Source: Vicia villosa (taxonomy: Eukaryota > Streptophyta > Magnoliopsida > Fabales > Fabaceae). Taken from it: DNA of 64,000 nt. Below the pieces are notes generated by a model. It worked only from the letters and a program-made list of their open reading frames with translations. It did no database searches and was not told the origin of the DNA. This document shows positions 22,649-33,539 of the stretch, piece after piece. Position numbers and translations under genes: made by a program. Each line of letters begins with the position of its first letter. Position 1 is the first letter of the stretch. The DNA lies in assembly GCF_029867415.1 (NCBI RefSeq), contig NW_026705220.1:682001-746000 (forward strand). The letters are read 5' to 3'.

Positions 22649-23702
22649 TGTTAGAACATGGTTTGGTTCTGATCTTATCTTAGTATTTTGATGATAACAA
22701 TTAAATAAATTTTGTATAAGTAAATATGATACTCTAATTATATACTTCTTATTTCAGAAGAAGTTCTAAACACATGCTGAAGTTCAAGCAAAACAAGTAC
22801 CATAAGAACTTGGACTACATATAAATGCTGAAAGACAATCACACTGAAGTCTAAAGAAGTTCTAATGAAGAAACTTATTAAAGCACCAACCGCTGAAGCA
22901 TAATTCTAATAAGCTTTATCTCTACAAGTTTTCTTGAAGAAATACAAAGATAAGATACTCTGACATAAGAAAGATTTCCGTTGGAGACATAATGATTATT
23001 AACGGCTAAAAGAATATTTAGTAACAAGTCTCAAGAAGCGTGGAAAGCAAGTTTATCCAAGATGACACGCAAACATGAGAAGCTAAGCTAGCCTATTATC
23101 CATCATCAGATGAAATCTTCAAAATGTTACAAATACAAGATCATTTGAAAAAGGAAATAGACACAGATACACACAATACAGGAGAGCTCTTACATGAAAT
23201 AGAAACACTCGCAAGATACAAGCAAGCTTATTCAAAGAAATTTCTCATACTTGAACACTCATTCTGAAAGAAAATATTTTTGTTCAAAGTATCAGTTTAA
23301 GGTTTATCTTCTTTGTACTAAACTTAGTGAAAAATCACAGTTGTGATACAACTTAGATTAAGAAGCACTTGAGATCACTTGTTAGAAATTCTGTTTGTAA
23401 TTGTTTCTTGAATAACCAAGTTGTGGTTAGGATTCTCAAGAAGTCAAAGTGTGTATTCCTTGAGTAACCAAGTTGTGGTTAAGATTCTCAAGAAGACGTT
23501 GGTTGTTGCCTTCGTGGGTTATTGTAATCAGTTTTTGATTAGTGGATTAAGTCCTCGATTGAGAGAGGCGAAATCACCTTGGCGGGTGGACTGGAGTAGT
23601 TGAGTTATAACAAACCAGGATAAAAATACTGTGTCATTTTTATTTTGCAAAAAGAAACCACTTATTCAACCCCCCATTTCTAAGTGTTTTTCATACCCTT
23701 CA
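22649..23702 (+). repeat. 3' LTR of SIRE-B (1054 bp)
   Basis: It runs from TGTTAGAACATGG to TTTTTCATACCCTTCA. Its last third is absent from the 5' LTR. Its end matches the end of the SIRE-A LTR (TTCTAAGTGTTTTTCTATCCTTCA type). Confidence 0.88.
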
Positions 23703-23953
23703 AGCGGTATCAGAGCATGGTCATGGGTTTGAATCACCCCGGCTGACACTGGGGGGAGATTGTTGGATAAATAAATCCAGCGTCACCCTTAGGGATTCAA
23801 ATGGGCTTAACATCCCAACCCATGGCGCCTAGAGAGAGCTTACAAACCTCGCTTTAGGTGCAGCCCCTAAGGGCTCATACTATAAGGAAATAAAGTTGCG
23901 CCCTCACTAACACCAATTGCTTTTAGAGCAGTGGTAAGCGCTTGATCCTACAG
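23703..23953 (+). mobile_element. TRIM-like fragment: primer site, polypurine tract and one LTR
   Basis: Right after the SIRE-B LTR comes a copia-type primer site (GGTATCAGAGCATGGT). About 30 bases later there is GGGGGGAGAT and then a TG...CA block (23762-23953, TGTTGGATAAATAAATCC to CTTGATCCTACA) of about 190 bp. A minute internal region and a short LTR are typical of TRIMs. The expected left LTR is missing; the SIRE-B LTR stands in its place. Confidence 0.55.
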
Positions 23954-24347
23954 TTGCTTTTGTTGTTGTTGTTTTGTGTTTTTGTCGTCATTATTTATTT
24001 TTGTCGTTATTGTTTGTTGTTGTTGTTGAGACCCGAGACGCTAAAGGTTTAATTTTGTTATTTAAACTGAAATTGTTGTTGTTGTTTAAACTGAGATTGA
24101 TGTTATAAGTTTATTTTTTATGTTGTTGTATTATTATGGAGAGATTTTTTTTTGAGTTGTTGTTTAATGTAAGTTGTTGATGTTATTGTTGTTGTTGTTA
24201 TTTAGTTGTTCTACTTCCCAAAGTTATGAAAAACTATATGTTATAGTTTAGTTGTTGTTATTGAGTTTGAAATTGATATTAGGATTAGATTTGTGTGATT
24301 CTCTGGGTAGCTCTCATCTTGTTCCGTCGAAATAGAAAATATGGTTG

Positions 24348-24857
24348 AGTTTATTATATCTAATGTCGGTTGTTTGTGTCACTAACCCCTCTTTGAACAT
24401 ATAACCTATTAAAATGATTTTAGAAATAATAATATGAAAATTTTTATTGTATTTGAAACATATCTTACACTAATCAAAGTTTTTCAAGAATTCTGCAACT
24501 CATCATTCATCTCATGTTCTTTAATTGTTAAAATATTTCCAATACTTCTAGATTTTCATTCAATTTTCTTTCATACTTGTTCATTTTGCAAAACATTAAA
24601 TTTTATGCTTTTAAGAATTAATTAGTAGAAAATGAAGTGTTGAATAAAGAACTTGAAACATTGAAAAGATTCTAACCACTAAAGAATGTGAGATGAATGA
24701 CGAGTTACAGGATGCTCGAAAATCATTGATTAGTGTAATTGTTCTTAAAATATAGCACAATTGTTCATATAATTATTTTCCTAACTAATTTTAGAAGTTA
24801 TATGTTTCGTTAAGGCTTAGTGAAATAATCAATCCGCATTAGATATAATAAACTAAA
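24348..24857. mobile_element. Possible foldback/MITE with ~85-bp inverted repeats
   Basis: The left arm 24348-24433 (GTTTATTATATCTAATG..., AACATATAAC...) is complementary to the right arm 24770-24857 (CATTAGATATAATAAAC) with mismatches. The spacer is about 340 bp and non-coding. I could not fix a target duplication. Confidence 0.45.
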
Positions 24858-25833
24858 TCGTGTTTTACCCATCGGTTAAATGTCAAAACCGAGGAGAAAA
24901 GTGATTTCTCCACTTAAAAATTCCAAAAAAGAATCTCCCTGGAGATCAAACCCATGATCCTTACACATTACCCGTCGGTGGAACAAAAATCGAGAGATAA
25001 AGTGGCGTACTTTTTATGAAGTCCTTCGTTACCTCGCATTTGAAATCGAGGTAATACCTCATTCCAACTGAGATTAAATGTGTTTTTTGTAGTTGTTTCA
25101 ACACCATAAAAAAATTAGAAATTTTATTTATTTAAATTAAAACTCAAATGATTAAATATTTTTAATGAAAAATTAACTAAATTTAAGTGACTAAAATTAT
25201 TTTAATGTAATAAAGTGTTAGTGGACAAAAAAATTGTTTTAATGCACATGAAAAATATTTGATGTAGATAAAAATAAATGTTATGCTCATGATGTGATGC
25301 GATATTCTATGCACACACTATACAATTCAATTACCACACATTACATGTAATAAATCACATATCGACAATATAATAACAAACAAAATAACAATTAAGATAA
25401 ATCAAACATCAATAATAAAAAGATTAAGGAGATTGAAATGATCATATCAATTACGATGGTCTTGAACAAAACTTGTTGCAAAAGTACATTTAGAAAACAA
25501 CAAATTTATATAGCAATAGAACAGTACAATCAAAATATGATTTGATAAATCTTTCTTCACTGGTCTTAAAGATCTTCTAACAATATACACTTGCCTTGTT
25601 TAGGATTCTCATATATTTCTACAATAAATATCAATGAAGTAACACATGCACCCACTTGGTGTTGGATTCTTCAGGGTTAGTACTAAGATCTTTAGGAACC
25701 AATGTCATTAGACCATTAGGAACAATTACATTCCTAATGTAACATTGGGGTCATATATGACATTTTTCACAATAATAATGACACAAAACTTTATGAGAAT
25801 AATTTCTTTTATTCTTTATAGTGAAAGAGGAAA

Positions 25834-26069
25834 TCCTTTTAAAATTTCGCCTTTTATCACTTGAACTCATAAAATAAATACTATGTGAATTATGCAATTG
25901 TGTTAATTGTCCTTTTAAAATCTTGTCTTTTATCACTTGAACTCATAAAATCAATGCTAGGTGAGATGTGATCAAAAGACCGACTCTTGATCACAAATTT
26001 TCGGGTCACGTTTTCCCATAATCACAAATTTTAAAGTCGTGAGATGTGATCAAAAGACCGACTCTTGAT
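25834..26069. repeat. Two short direct repeats
   Basis: CTTTTATCACTTGAACTCAT recurs 75 bp apart (25851, 25926). GAGATGTGATCAAAAGACCG recurs 78 bp apart (25963, 26041). They are local duplications without further structure. Confidence 0.6.
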
Positions 26070-26724
26070 GCCGATTGTTGGGGTGAATATGGGAGTAGAA
26101 TGATTTACAAGGGGATTGAATAGACCTTCTCCTAATAAAGATTCTTTTCAAAAGGTTTTCAAAAATAGAGTTTTTAAATTTTGTACTAGCGTAAGGTTAT
26201 AGAAATGATGTGCTATGGACCGAGTTCAGATATTGCTTAATTATCAAACAATATAATAAAAATCAAAATGATGAAACTACTAATATATAATGTGCCGGTT
26301 AATTGAATTTGATTCACAACGAGAATTTTTTAATGAAACTTTATTGTTTGAGAGAGAATATAATGTTACATGTTTATACATATATAATCAGGAGGAGGAA
26401 GAATGTTTAGAAGACAAAATCTAATACAGACCTAAACTTAAATATTAAAACAATGTGAATAATAAACCTAACAACATACAATTCTAGAAAATAATAAAGC
26501 CGCAAGATCATACAAATCTAGAAAGCTTGTACCAAATGTAGTCTCTAATAGAGAACCGTTGAAAATCCGTTCCTCTTCCACTATTTCAAAAATTGATACA
26601 CGGTGTTTTTGTACAACAAACAATAATGAAAAATTTAACGCCAAATGCTTAAGCAACACATATATGAACCTTGATTTTCCTTTTATTCAACACAGATATT
26701 AAAATAACCAATTCTACAAGATGT

Positions 26725-27945
26725 TTAAATCCAACCTATCAAGTTTTCAAGTCTTAAAGTCTCCAACCTCTTATTTAAATTCTTTTTTGACTTTCCAAGT
26801 AGGATTATATCATCTACCGAAAAAACATGCATCTTGATGCTAGCTCTTGCATATGTTCCGTAAGTACTTCCAAAATTAAGTAAACAAAGTATGGGCTTAA
26901 GGTTGAACCTTAATGCAAACCTATTATGATAGGGAAATCGTTTGACTCTCCATCGTGTGTCCACACACTATTTGATACTCATTCATATTGGATAACTCAA
27001 ATATATGCAATCAAACCCCGTTCTTATCTAGGGCTTTTCACAAACTCTCTCCATGCATTATATCATAGTCTTCTCCAATTCAATGAAAATTAAGTGCAAG
27101 TCATGTTGTTCCGTATGATACTCCTCCAACATACATCGTAGTTGATAAATTTTTTCCATGGCCGATCTCCCAATCATAAAACCAAATTGATTCTCAGTGA
27201 CTTGAGTCTCTCTTCTTAGTCTCTTTTTAATCACTTGTATTTTCTAAAAAGTACAACAAGGTGAGATCGTGCTTGCTTAGGGTTGCAAGAGACTCCGTAT
27301 ATGTATATTTATGGAATACGTGAATTGTATCCCTCTTAATTATGAACTGACGTATTTATAGATGCCCACTTCAGCTTGGGCTAGAAATCCAAAAGGTTGT
27401 ATTCATTATTCCACGATCAAGAACATGAGAGTAGTGGGAGACTTGTTCTTCCTCAAATAATACATTCCAACCCTAATCATGTGGCCTCTTATGGCCCCCA
27501 TTCTAGGCGGCATAATGCTTCGTTTCGGGCGACCTATTGTCCCGTGCTCGGAAGCTTCGTGACTTTATTTTAGGCGGCCTCATGGCTCATTTTGGACTTC
27601 CTCTTCATTCTCAGTGCTTGATAAAATTATAATGATACATCACTCTTTTCCATAACTTTATGGTATGACTCATAAGTTTAATCCCCTATAATTTGCACAA
27701 TTTTGTATATCCTTTTTGTTCTTATCGATTGAAACTAAAGTGTTTCTTCTCTATTCATCTGACATTTGCTTTGACCTTATAATTTCGTTAAAGAGTTTGG
27801 TGATCAATTCAATGCCTCTATCTCCACACAAAAATTCACACTTCAATAGGTAAGTTGTCTGGCTTAATCGCTTGTTACTCATCTTTTTCAACATTTCCAA
27901 AGTTGTGAAATTGATTATTAAAATTATGAGAAATTTCAACTTCAA
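26725..27945 (-). pseudogene. LINE (RTE-like) reverse transcriptase relic
   Basis: Minus-strand reading gives conserved LINE blocks in order. IELITKLFNEIIRS and NCANYRG lie in 27640-27945. ENQFGFMIGRSAMEKIYQLR followed by DLHLIFIELEK lies in 27060-27215. GSTLSP-like sequence and VDDIILLGKSKKNLNKRLET, the usual ADD active-site block, lie near 26745-26830. There are stops (TAG where relatives have Trp near 27765) and frameshifts. A 404-bp LTR-like insertion at 27236-27639 splits the domain. The 5' part of the ORF and the 3' tail are not identifiable. Confidence 0.75.
27236..27639. mobile_element. Solo LTR or TRIM nested in the LINE relic (404 bp)
   Basis: It has TG...CA ends (TGTATTTTCT, AATGATACA) flanked by TCACT on both sides (27231-27235, 27640-27644). 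Removing it rejoins the LINE reading at LWKR/KKRLRRETQ. It has no coding content. The family is unknown. Confidence 0.72.
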
Positions 27946-28188
27946 TGTTGAGAAATTATTTTTAAAAAATTATTGAGAAATTCCAGGTTCTAAAATCTTT
28001 CCCTATTTAAGTCTCCAAATGTTAGAAAGTTGGAATCTAAATATGAAACATGTAAGAAGAAGGAGAAGAAAATAATTAAGAGTTTCCTTAATCTCTAAGA
28101 AGAACTCTTGAAAAATTTATTATAAAAGAATCTCGATTTTCTATTGAGAATATTAATGTAGAAATTATTAAAAATTGTAGATAATACT
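27946..28188. other. AT-rich, nothing recognised
   Basis: This short flank lies between the LINE relic and the PMD transposon. It may contain unrecognisable LINE sequence. Confidence 0.4.
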
Positions 28189-28257
28189 TAAAATATGAAA
28201 ATTTCTTTAGCCACCTCCCTATGGGGGTCACCCCCAGCGGAAATCCCAAAATACCCC

Positions 28258-28412
28258 TGCTTCGGAAATGAACTTCCGAAGCGCTTTTTTTTTAAAAAAT
28301 TTCCACAATTCGGAAGTGCATCTCCGAAAACACCTCATGGGGGGTGTCTTCGGAGATGAACTTCCGAAAACACCTCATGGGGGGTGTCTTCGGAAATGAA
28401 CTTCCGAATTAT
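28258..28412. repeat. Palindrome cluster, left subterminal region of the PMD transposon
   Basis: There are four copies of a palindrome of type TTCGGARRTGMAYYTCCGAA, two of them inside a duplicated block containing CACCTCATGGGGGGTG. They sit 60-210 bp inside the left terminus. Confidence 0.8.
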
Positions 28413-28617
28413 GTAGAAACAGAGTTTTTTTTTTATGTTTTATCTTAACAGTCTCGCATTTTAATTAAACGCAAACGCCAAATAAAATAAGCAACAGATA
28501 AACTGAAAATACTAATATGATAAATCAAATCCAAATAATATATACAAGCCGAAAATAATAATAATAATACTGTGCGAAAGATACAATCCGAAATCAAAAA
28601 ATAAATAAACCCGACCA

Positions 28618-30673
28618 CTACTGGGTGTGCCTAACCCTCTCACCCTGGGCCCTCCTCTGCCGCCTGTACCCCGCCGCACGGCCCGCATCAGTGACGATCA
28701 TCTCCATCACAGCCACAGCCTCTGGACCGCCCTGCTGAACGACACCTCGATCCAACGCGTCCCGCCCAAGCATCTCTATACGCTGGCAGATCGGCATGAG
28801 ATCAATGGCGTGGTCATCCTCGGCCTGGTGGTTCTCCAGGATCTCCTCGTGTGCTGGCCTAGGAGCGTCGGGAACGTCGGGTCTCAGAAGAGGATGTGAC
28901 ACCCGGTAGAACCATGTGACATATCCCTCCTCACTGTGCCAGTCCTGGGTGACCCGAGTGAGATGGTACTCCTGCGGTACCACATGATGCTGCCAGTCCT
29001 CCCATATGGCAGTGAGCTGCACTCGGGTCACTGTGTCGGGAGCAGCCTCAAAGGGTGACCTGGGTATCCGCTGCACGAATCCGAATTGACGCATGCACCA
29101 CTCAGGGAGATACCGGACCATGATGGTAGTCCCGCATGCCAGCCAGCCTGAATATAGAGCAATGTCGTCATAGGGGACAATCTGAGCGTAGTCGCTGAAC
29201 GGCCTCCAGGTGACGTCGTCGTGCATCGTGCGGTCCAGGTATCCACGGTATGGTCCCATCGCATCGTTCCCCCTCTGGAGAACGTATCTGGCGGCCCTGG
29301 GCATGGCGTCCACGTACGCAGGATCGATGTGAAAGCCGTGGATGCGGGAGAAGTAGAAGATGATCCAGCTCTGAAACAGAAACACGATAATGTATTAAAA
29401 ATAAATACGAAACATAAATAAATAAATAAATACGATAATGTATTAAAATAAAACGTACCGTAAGTAGTGTGGAGGATCCGACCAACTGCCTCGTCCTCCA
29501 GTTGGAGGCCTCATTCAGCTTCTGGTAGAGGTATGCCAGAGTAGCTGCCCCCCAGTTCCACTGGTGAACGGTATCCAGGTCCATGAAGTAGCGGAGGTAG
29601 GTCACGTCGATGTACCTTGCACTATTGTCCACAAAGCATGCATCGCCTACCACATGCATGTACCAACACCAGAGAGCGCAGCCGCGGTGATACCGTGTGA
29701 ATAGCTCGTCACCCGCCTCCTCAGCCTCGGCCGCCGCGTCCAGGTGGTGCTCAAAATAAGCGCTCAGTGTGGCGAACCGGATATGAGACTCAGATGTCGT
29801 GACGCACTCAAAGTGAGCAACCTCGTGCTCCATGCCCAAATAGAGCGCCATCCACTCAATGGCCTCGACCCTCTGGATCCGGGAGTGGTGCAACAGCGGC
29901 CCCCTAATTGGCAGGTGGAGAAGACACTGCACGTCATGCAAGGTGATCGTCATCTCCCCAACCGGCAAGTGTAAAGAGGACGTCTCCTTGTGCCAGCGCT
30001 CCACAAATGCCCCCTGCATGCCGGTGCTGATGGTGGTGTACCCCGTCATGCAGAGCCCGCTAAGCCCTGAACCTCGCACATGGTCGTTAAACCACTCAGC
30101 TGATGGTTTAAACAGACTGAAAATCTTTCGGGCGTGGTTCACCATTTTCAACGGCTCTCTCTCCTGTTACAAAAAAAACAAATAAGCGACATATATTAAA
30201 TAAGCGACAAATAAACGATTAAATTATAAAAAATGGTGACAAATAAACGGTTAATTTATAAAAAATACCTCTCCCTCCCAGATACGCCGAGCGACGTGAT
30301 CGTGGTAGTGAATCAGCACGGAAGTGTCAATGGGCCCTCCCGGATAGCTGTCCTCCTGCTCATTCTCCTCCCCGACTGGAGGGTCAACATCTGGTACACC
30401 CTCCGGCTCATGGTAGGGAAATGGCGCCACCTCCTCCTCATCCTCCTCCTCCTCCTCCTCTCGCTGGCGGGAAGAAGATACCCGAGCCAGCCGACTCCTA
30501 GATCCTGAAGCAGATGTACCCTCTCCCTCGCCCACGGGAACTCGCACACGTCGTCCTTGGCCCTGCCCCCGTCCCTGTGTCGACGACAGCTGCGCCGCCG
30601 CCCGCTCGCGTCTAGCCGACGCAGTCTGGGTCTCCCTACCCTGTCTGATGCGTGCTGGTTGGTTGCCTGACAT
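28618..30673 (-). CDS. Plant mobile domain (PMD) protein, three exons
   Basis: This is a model of 620 residues with all junctions in phase 0. The exons are 30673-30269, 30163-29459 and 29370-28618, with introns GT...AG of 105 and 88 bp. The donors are GAG|GTATTT and ACG|GTACGT; the acceptors are TAACAG|GAG and TTTCAG|AGC. Exon 1 is Arg/Gln-rich, then acidic. The PMD starts with EREPLKMVNH at the exon 2 start. It contains LSGLCMTGY, ERWHKETSSLHLPVGEMTIT and DVQCLLHLPIRG, continuing with SRIHGFHIDPAYVDAMPR and LYSGWLACG in exon 3. The family includes MAIN/MAIL1-type proteins, often misnamed phosphatase 7 long form, and many transposon copies. No stop or frameshift is visible. The exons are clearly richer in G+C than the surroundings. 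The biochemical function is not known from sequence. Confidence 0.85.
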
Positions 30674-30744
30674 GTTCCTATAAACAATCGAAATCGATTA
30701 ATATGCGAGACAAATGAAAAAACAAAAAAAAATGCACTTCTGAT

Positions 30745-31305
30745 ACAGTTCGGAAGTTCATTTCCAAAAACTGGGATGGAGGTGTTTTCGGAAATGAACT
30801 TCCGAAACACCCCTGCGCAGAACTTCTCTGCAACCTCCAATGGCAGACCCCAAAAACCTAAACCAAAACTATTTTTATGCCTACTAAACATCCTAATATC
30901 ACTACTAACCTATCTTAATGTGATTTTTTCAGTTTCTAAACACCCTAATAGAGTTTATTCAAATAGATCTAAAACTTGAAAAAACAATGATAAACTTACC
31001 AATTAGTGTTTGATGATGAGTTTGGTTGAATTTGGAAGAAGAGTTTGGCTACTTCACACTTGCTTTTGCAGAATTTTTGCAGAGAGTTTGAGTTTGGAAG
31101 AAGATTAGGGTAAATGATTTGGGGGGAGGGGGTTGTTTGGCTTAATCTGCAAAACGCGCAATATTTCGGAAATGAACTTCCGAAATGGTGTTTTCGAAAA
31201 TGAACTTTCGAAATAAGACAATTTTTTCAAAAAAAAAAGGCGCTTTCGGAGATGCATCTCCGAAAACACCTTTTTCTTGCATTTCGGAAATGCATTTCCG
31301 AAGTT
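30745..31305. repeat. Palindrome clusters, right side of the PMD transposon
   Basis: There are about six copies at 30745-30805 and 31162-31305. Two are perfect 20-bp palindromes, TTCGGAGATGCATCTCCGAA and TTCGGAAATGCATTTCCGAA, which differ by a compensated change. The first pair lies 70-130 bp upstream of the PMD start codon. Confidence 0.8.
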
Positions 31306-31378
31306 AGTGGTAGTTTGGGTTTTTCACCAGAGGTGACCAAGAAGACATGGGGGTTGATAAAGAAATTTTCTAAAATAT

Positions 31379-32238
31379 AGAGATTAAAAGTGTGAATACG
31401 AAAAATATTAAATTGAAAATGGTAGTTTATATGATGAAAATATTGATGCTGAAAATATTATTATGGTAATGAAGATAATAAATTGGAGAACAATGTTAAT
31501 GACAATGGTGATGAAATATTTAATCTAAAAATTTGGAATTCTTTTTACATTAAAATGATTGATTTATTACCTAAACAATAGATGTTTCTATAGTGATTGA
31601 TTCTCAAAATAAATTTTCAAGATACTTTCCTACTAAGTTGTATACTAGAATTTTATTAAATGGAGAGAATTGGATTGCCTTGTTTATTCAAAAAGCTTGA
31701 TAGAGTCAATTATTTTTGTTGTAAATTTTTTTTTAAAACAAATTAATAGAGGTCAATTAACAAATGAAAAATTTTGGGATTGAATGCATATTACTGACTT
31801 AAAGTTGTATTTTGATCTTATTGATTAAACTATAATCTTATAATGCTATCTACCAGCGTCGTCGAGTGTGGGTGTATCATGTACTATCGCACTGGGTTCC
31901 AAATCTTAAAAAGTTCAAAATTATTTTAATTACCAAATTAATGTATCATATGTCAGTTTTTTACAAATAAATATAAAATTATAATTTGTTTTTATATCTA
32001 TTTTACACTTGTTTTTTAAAAACAGGTGCCAAATCATAATTTTTTTTAAATCTATGATTTATATTGGTTTATTTTTAAAAAATCGATATAAATTCATTTT
32101 TTTTAAACTTATTTTTTAAAATAAAACAGAGCCCCGACCTTGTTATTTACAATTATGATTTTTTTATGGTGTTGATGTTTTTTTACAAGTTTTATATTTT
32201 GGTTACAATTTAAATAAATATTGATGACAATTTTTGAA
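31379..32238. other. AT-rich flank, nothing recognised
   Basis: There is no ORF of note. T-rich tracts occur near 32040-32110. The last bases (TTGTG, 32239-32243) are the target duplication of SIRE-A. Confidence 0.5.
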
Positions 32239-32243
32239 TTGTG

Positions 32244-33453
32244 TGTTAGAACAAGATTTGTTCTGATCAATTATCTTAGTTTTGATGATAACAATAATAT
32301 GAATTTTGCTTAAGATTATATGGTACTCTAATCCAATGCAATTTCCTTTTCAGGAAATATATAAAGAGTATGCATAATTCAGCGCTCAGAAGCTTTGTCT
32401 CAAATGGTTCAGCATGCAACATCAGAACATGGTCTGGCAAGACATCAGAAGATGGTCGAAGCAGAATCAGAACATGGGTCTATGGAAGCATCAGAAGAAC
32501 AAGAGAACAGAAGCACTGAAGTTCTGATGGTATCACGCTCAGAAGCACTTCAAGGTCAGAAGATCAGAAGATGCTTTGCACCAAGCTGTTTGACTCTGAT
32601 GATATTCAAACGTTGTATTCACAAACATCAGATCAGAAGGAAGTACAAGTGGCAAGCTACGCTGACTGACAAAAGGAACGTTAAAAGCTACTAAAGGCTA
32701 CGTCAGTAGACACAGCGTGAACAAGGCTCGAGGTAGTTGACAAAAGCGTATAACATTAAATGCGATTCTGTACGGAACACGCAAAGCATTAAATGCACTC
32801 AACGGTCATCTTCTCCAAACGCCTATAAATATGAAGTTCTGATGAGAAGCAAGGTTAACCAATTCTACACCTATTCTGTGAATATCAACTTGCTGAAACG
32901 CTGTTCAAATCAAAGCTCAGAATCTTCATCTTCATCAAAGCTCACTACATTGCTGTTGTAATATATTAGTGAGATTAAGCTTAAACGATTAAGAGAAATA
33001 TCACAGTTTGTGATTATAGCTTTTAAGAAGCAATTGTAATACTCTTAGAATTGATTACATTAAGTTGTAAGGAACTAGAGTGATCGTGTGGATCAGAATA
33101 CTCTAGGAAGTCTTAGAGGTTATCTAAGCAGGTTGTAACTAGAGTGATCGTGTGGATCAGTATACTCTAGAAAAGTCTTAGAGGGTATCTAAGCAGTTGT
33201 TCCTGGAGTGATCAGTGTGTGATCAGAAGACTCTGGAAGACTTAGTTGCTGACTAAGTGGAGAACCATTGTAATCCGTGCGATTAGTGGATTAAATCCTC
33301 AGTTGAGGTAAATCATCTCTGCGGGGGTGGACTGGAGTAGTTTAGTTAACAACGAACCAGGATAAAAATAACTGTGCAATTTATTTTTATCTGTCAAGTT
33401 TTAAAGCTACACTTATTCAAACCCCCCCTTTCTAAGTGTTTTTCTATCCTTCA
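32244..33453 (+). repeat. 5' LTR of SIRE-A (1210 bp)
   Basis: It runs TGTTAGAACAAG to CTATCCTTCA. The TATA box (TATAAATA, 32824-32831) marks the U3/R area. Downstream are three imperfect 64-bp direct repeats (33073-33245). A 99-codon frame in U3 is identical in the 3' copy only because the LTRs are identical. Confidence 0.93.
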
Positions 33454-33472
33454 ATTGGCATCAGAGCGCCGG
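33454..33472 (+). promoter_or_regulatory. Primer binding site of SIRE-A
   Basis: ATTGGCATCAGAGCG follows the LTR directly. It is one base away from the usual plant copia site TGGTATCAGAGC, which pairs with initiator tRNA-Met. Confidence 0.8.
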
Positions 33473-33539
33473 TTCTAAGGTGCAAGCACTTAACCGTGTT
33501 TAGAAAAGATTCAGGAAGAGAAAAACGCTTCAGTAAAAG

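Larger units (their letters stand above)
15317..23702 (+). mobile_element. Decayed SIRE-lineage copia retrotransposon (SIRE-B)
   Basis: The LTRs open TGTTAGAACAT. The order is gag, protease-integrase-RT-RNase H, then an env-like ORF and a long 3' region with several GGGGGAGAT motifs. This is the order of SIRE elements. The 5' LTR lacks its last ~510 bp and the primer site is gone. Every ORF has stops or frameshifts. No matching target duplication was found: the left flank is a (TTG)n tract and the right flank is a TRIM-like fragment. Confidence 0.88.
23954..26724. other. AT-rich intergenic DNA, no gene recognised
   Basis: It begins with (TTG)n-rich sequence (23957-24210). It contains the foldback repeat at 24348-24857 and short direct repeats at 25834-26069, both listed separately. 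Small ORFs here resemble nothing I know. Confidence 0.5.
28197..31370 (-). mobile_element. TIR transposon carrying a plant mobile domain gene, no transposase (3174 bp)
   Basis: The ends are inverted repeats: GAAAATTTCTTTAGCCACC at the left versus GAAAATTTCTTTATCAACC read from the right. TAAAATAT is duplicated on both sides (28189-28196, 31371-31378). The only gene is the minus-strand PMD gene. Clusters of a 20-bp palindrome lie in both subterminal regions and in the gene's leader. An 8-bp duplication fits hAT or Mutator-type elements, and PMD genes are known passengers of plant transposons. The superfamily is undecided. Confidence 0.82.

Noticed and set aside
32395..32694. 99-codon ORF in the SIRE LTR, also present in the 3' LTR and solo LTR
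   Set aside because: It lies upstream of the TATA box in U3. It is shared only because the LTRs are copies, and it resembles no protein.
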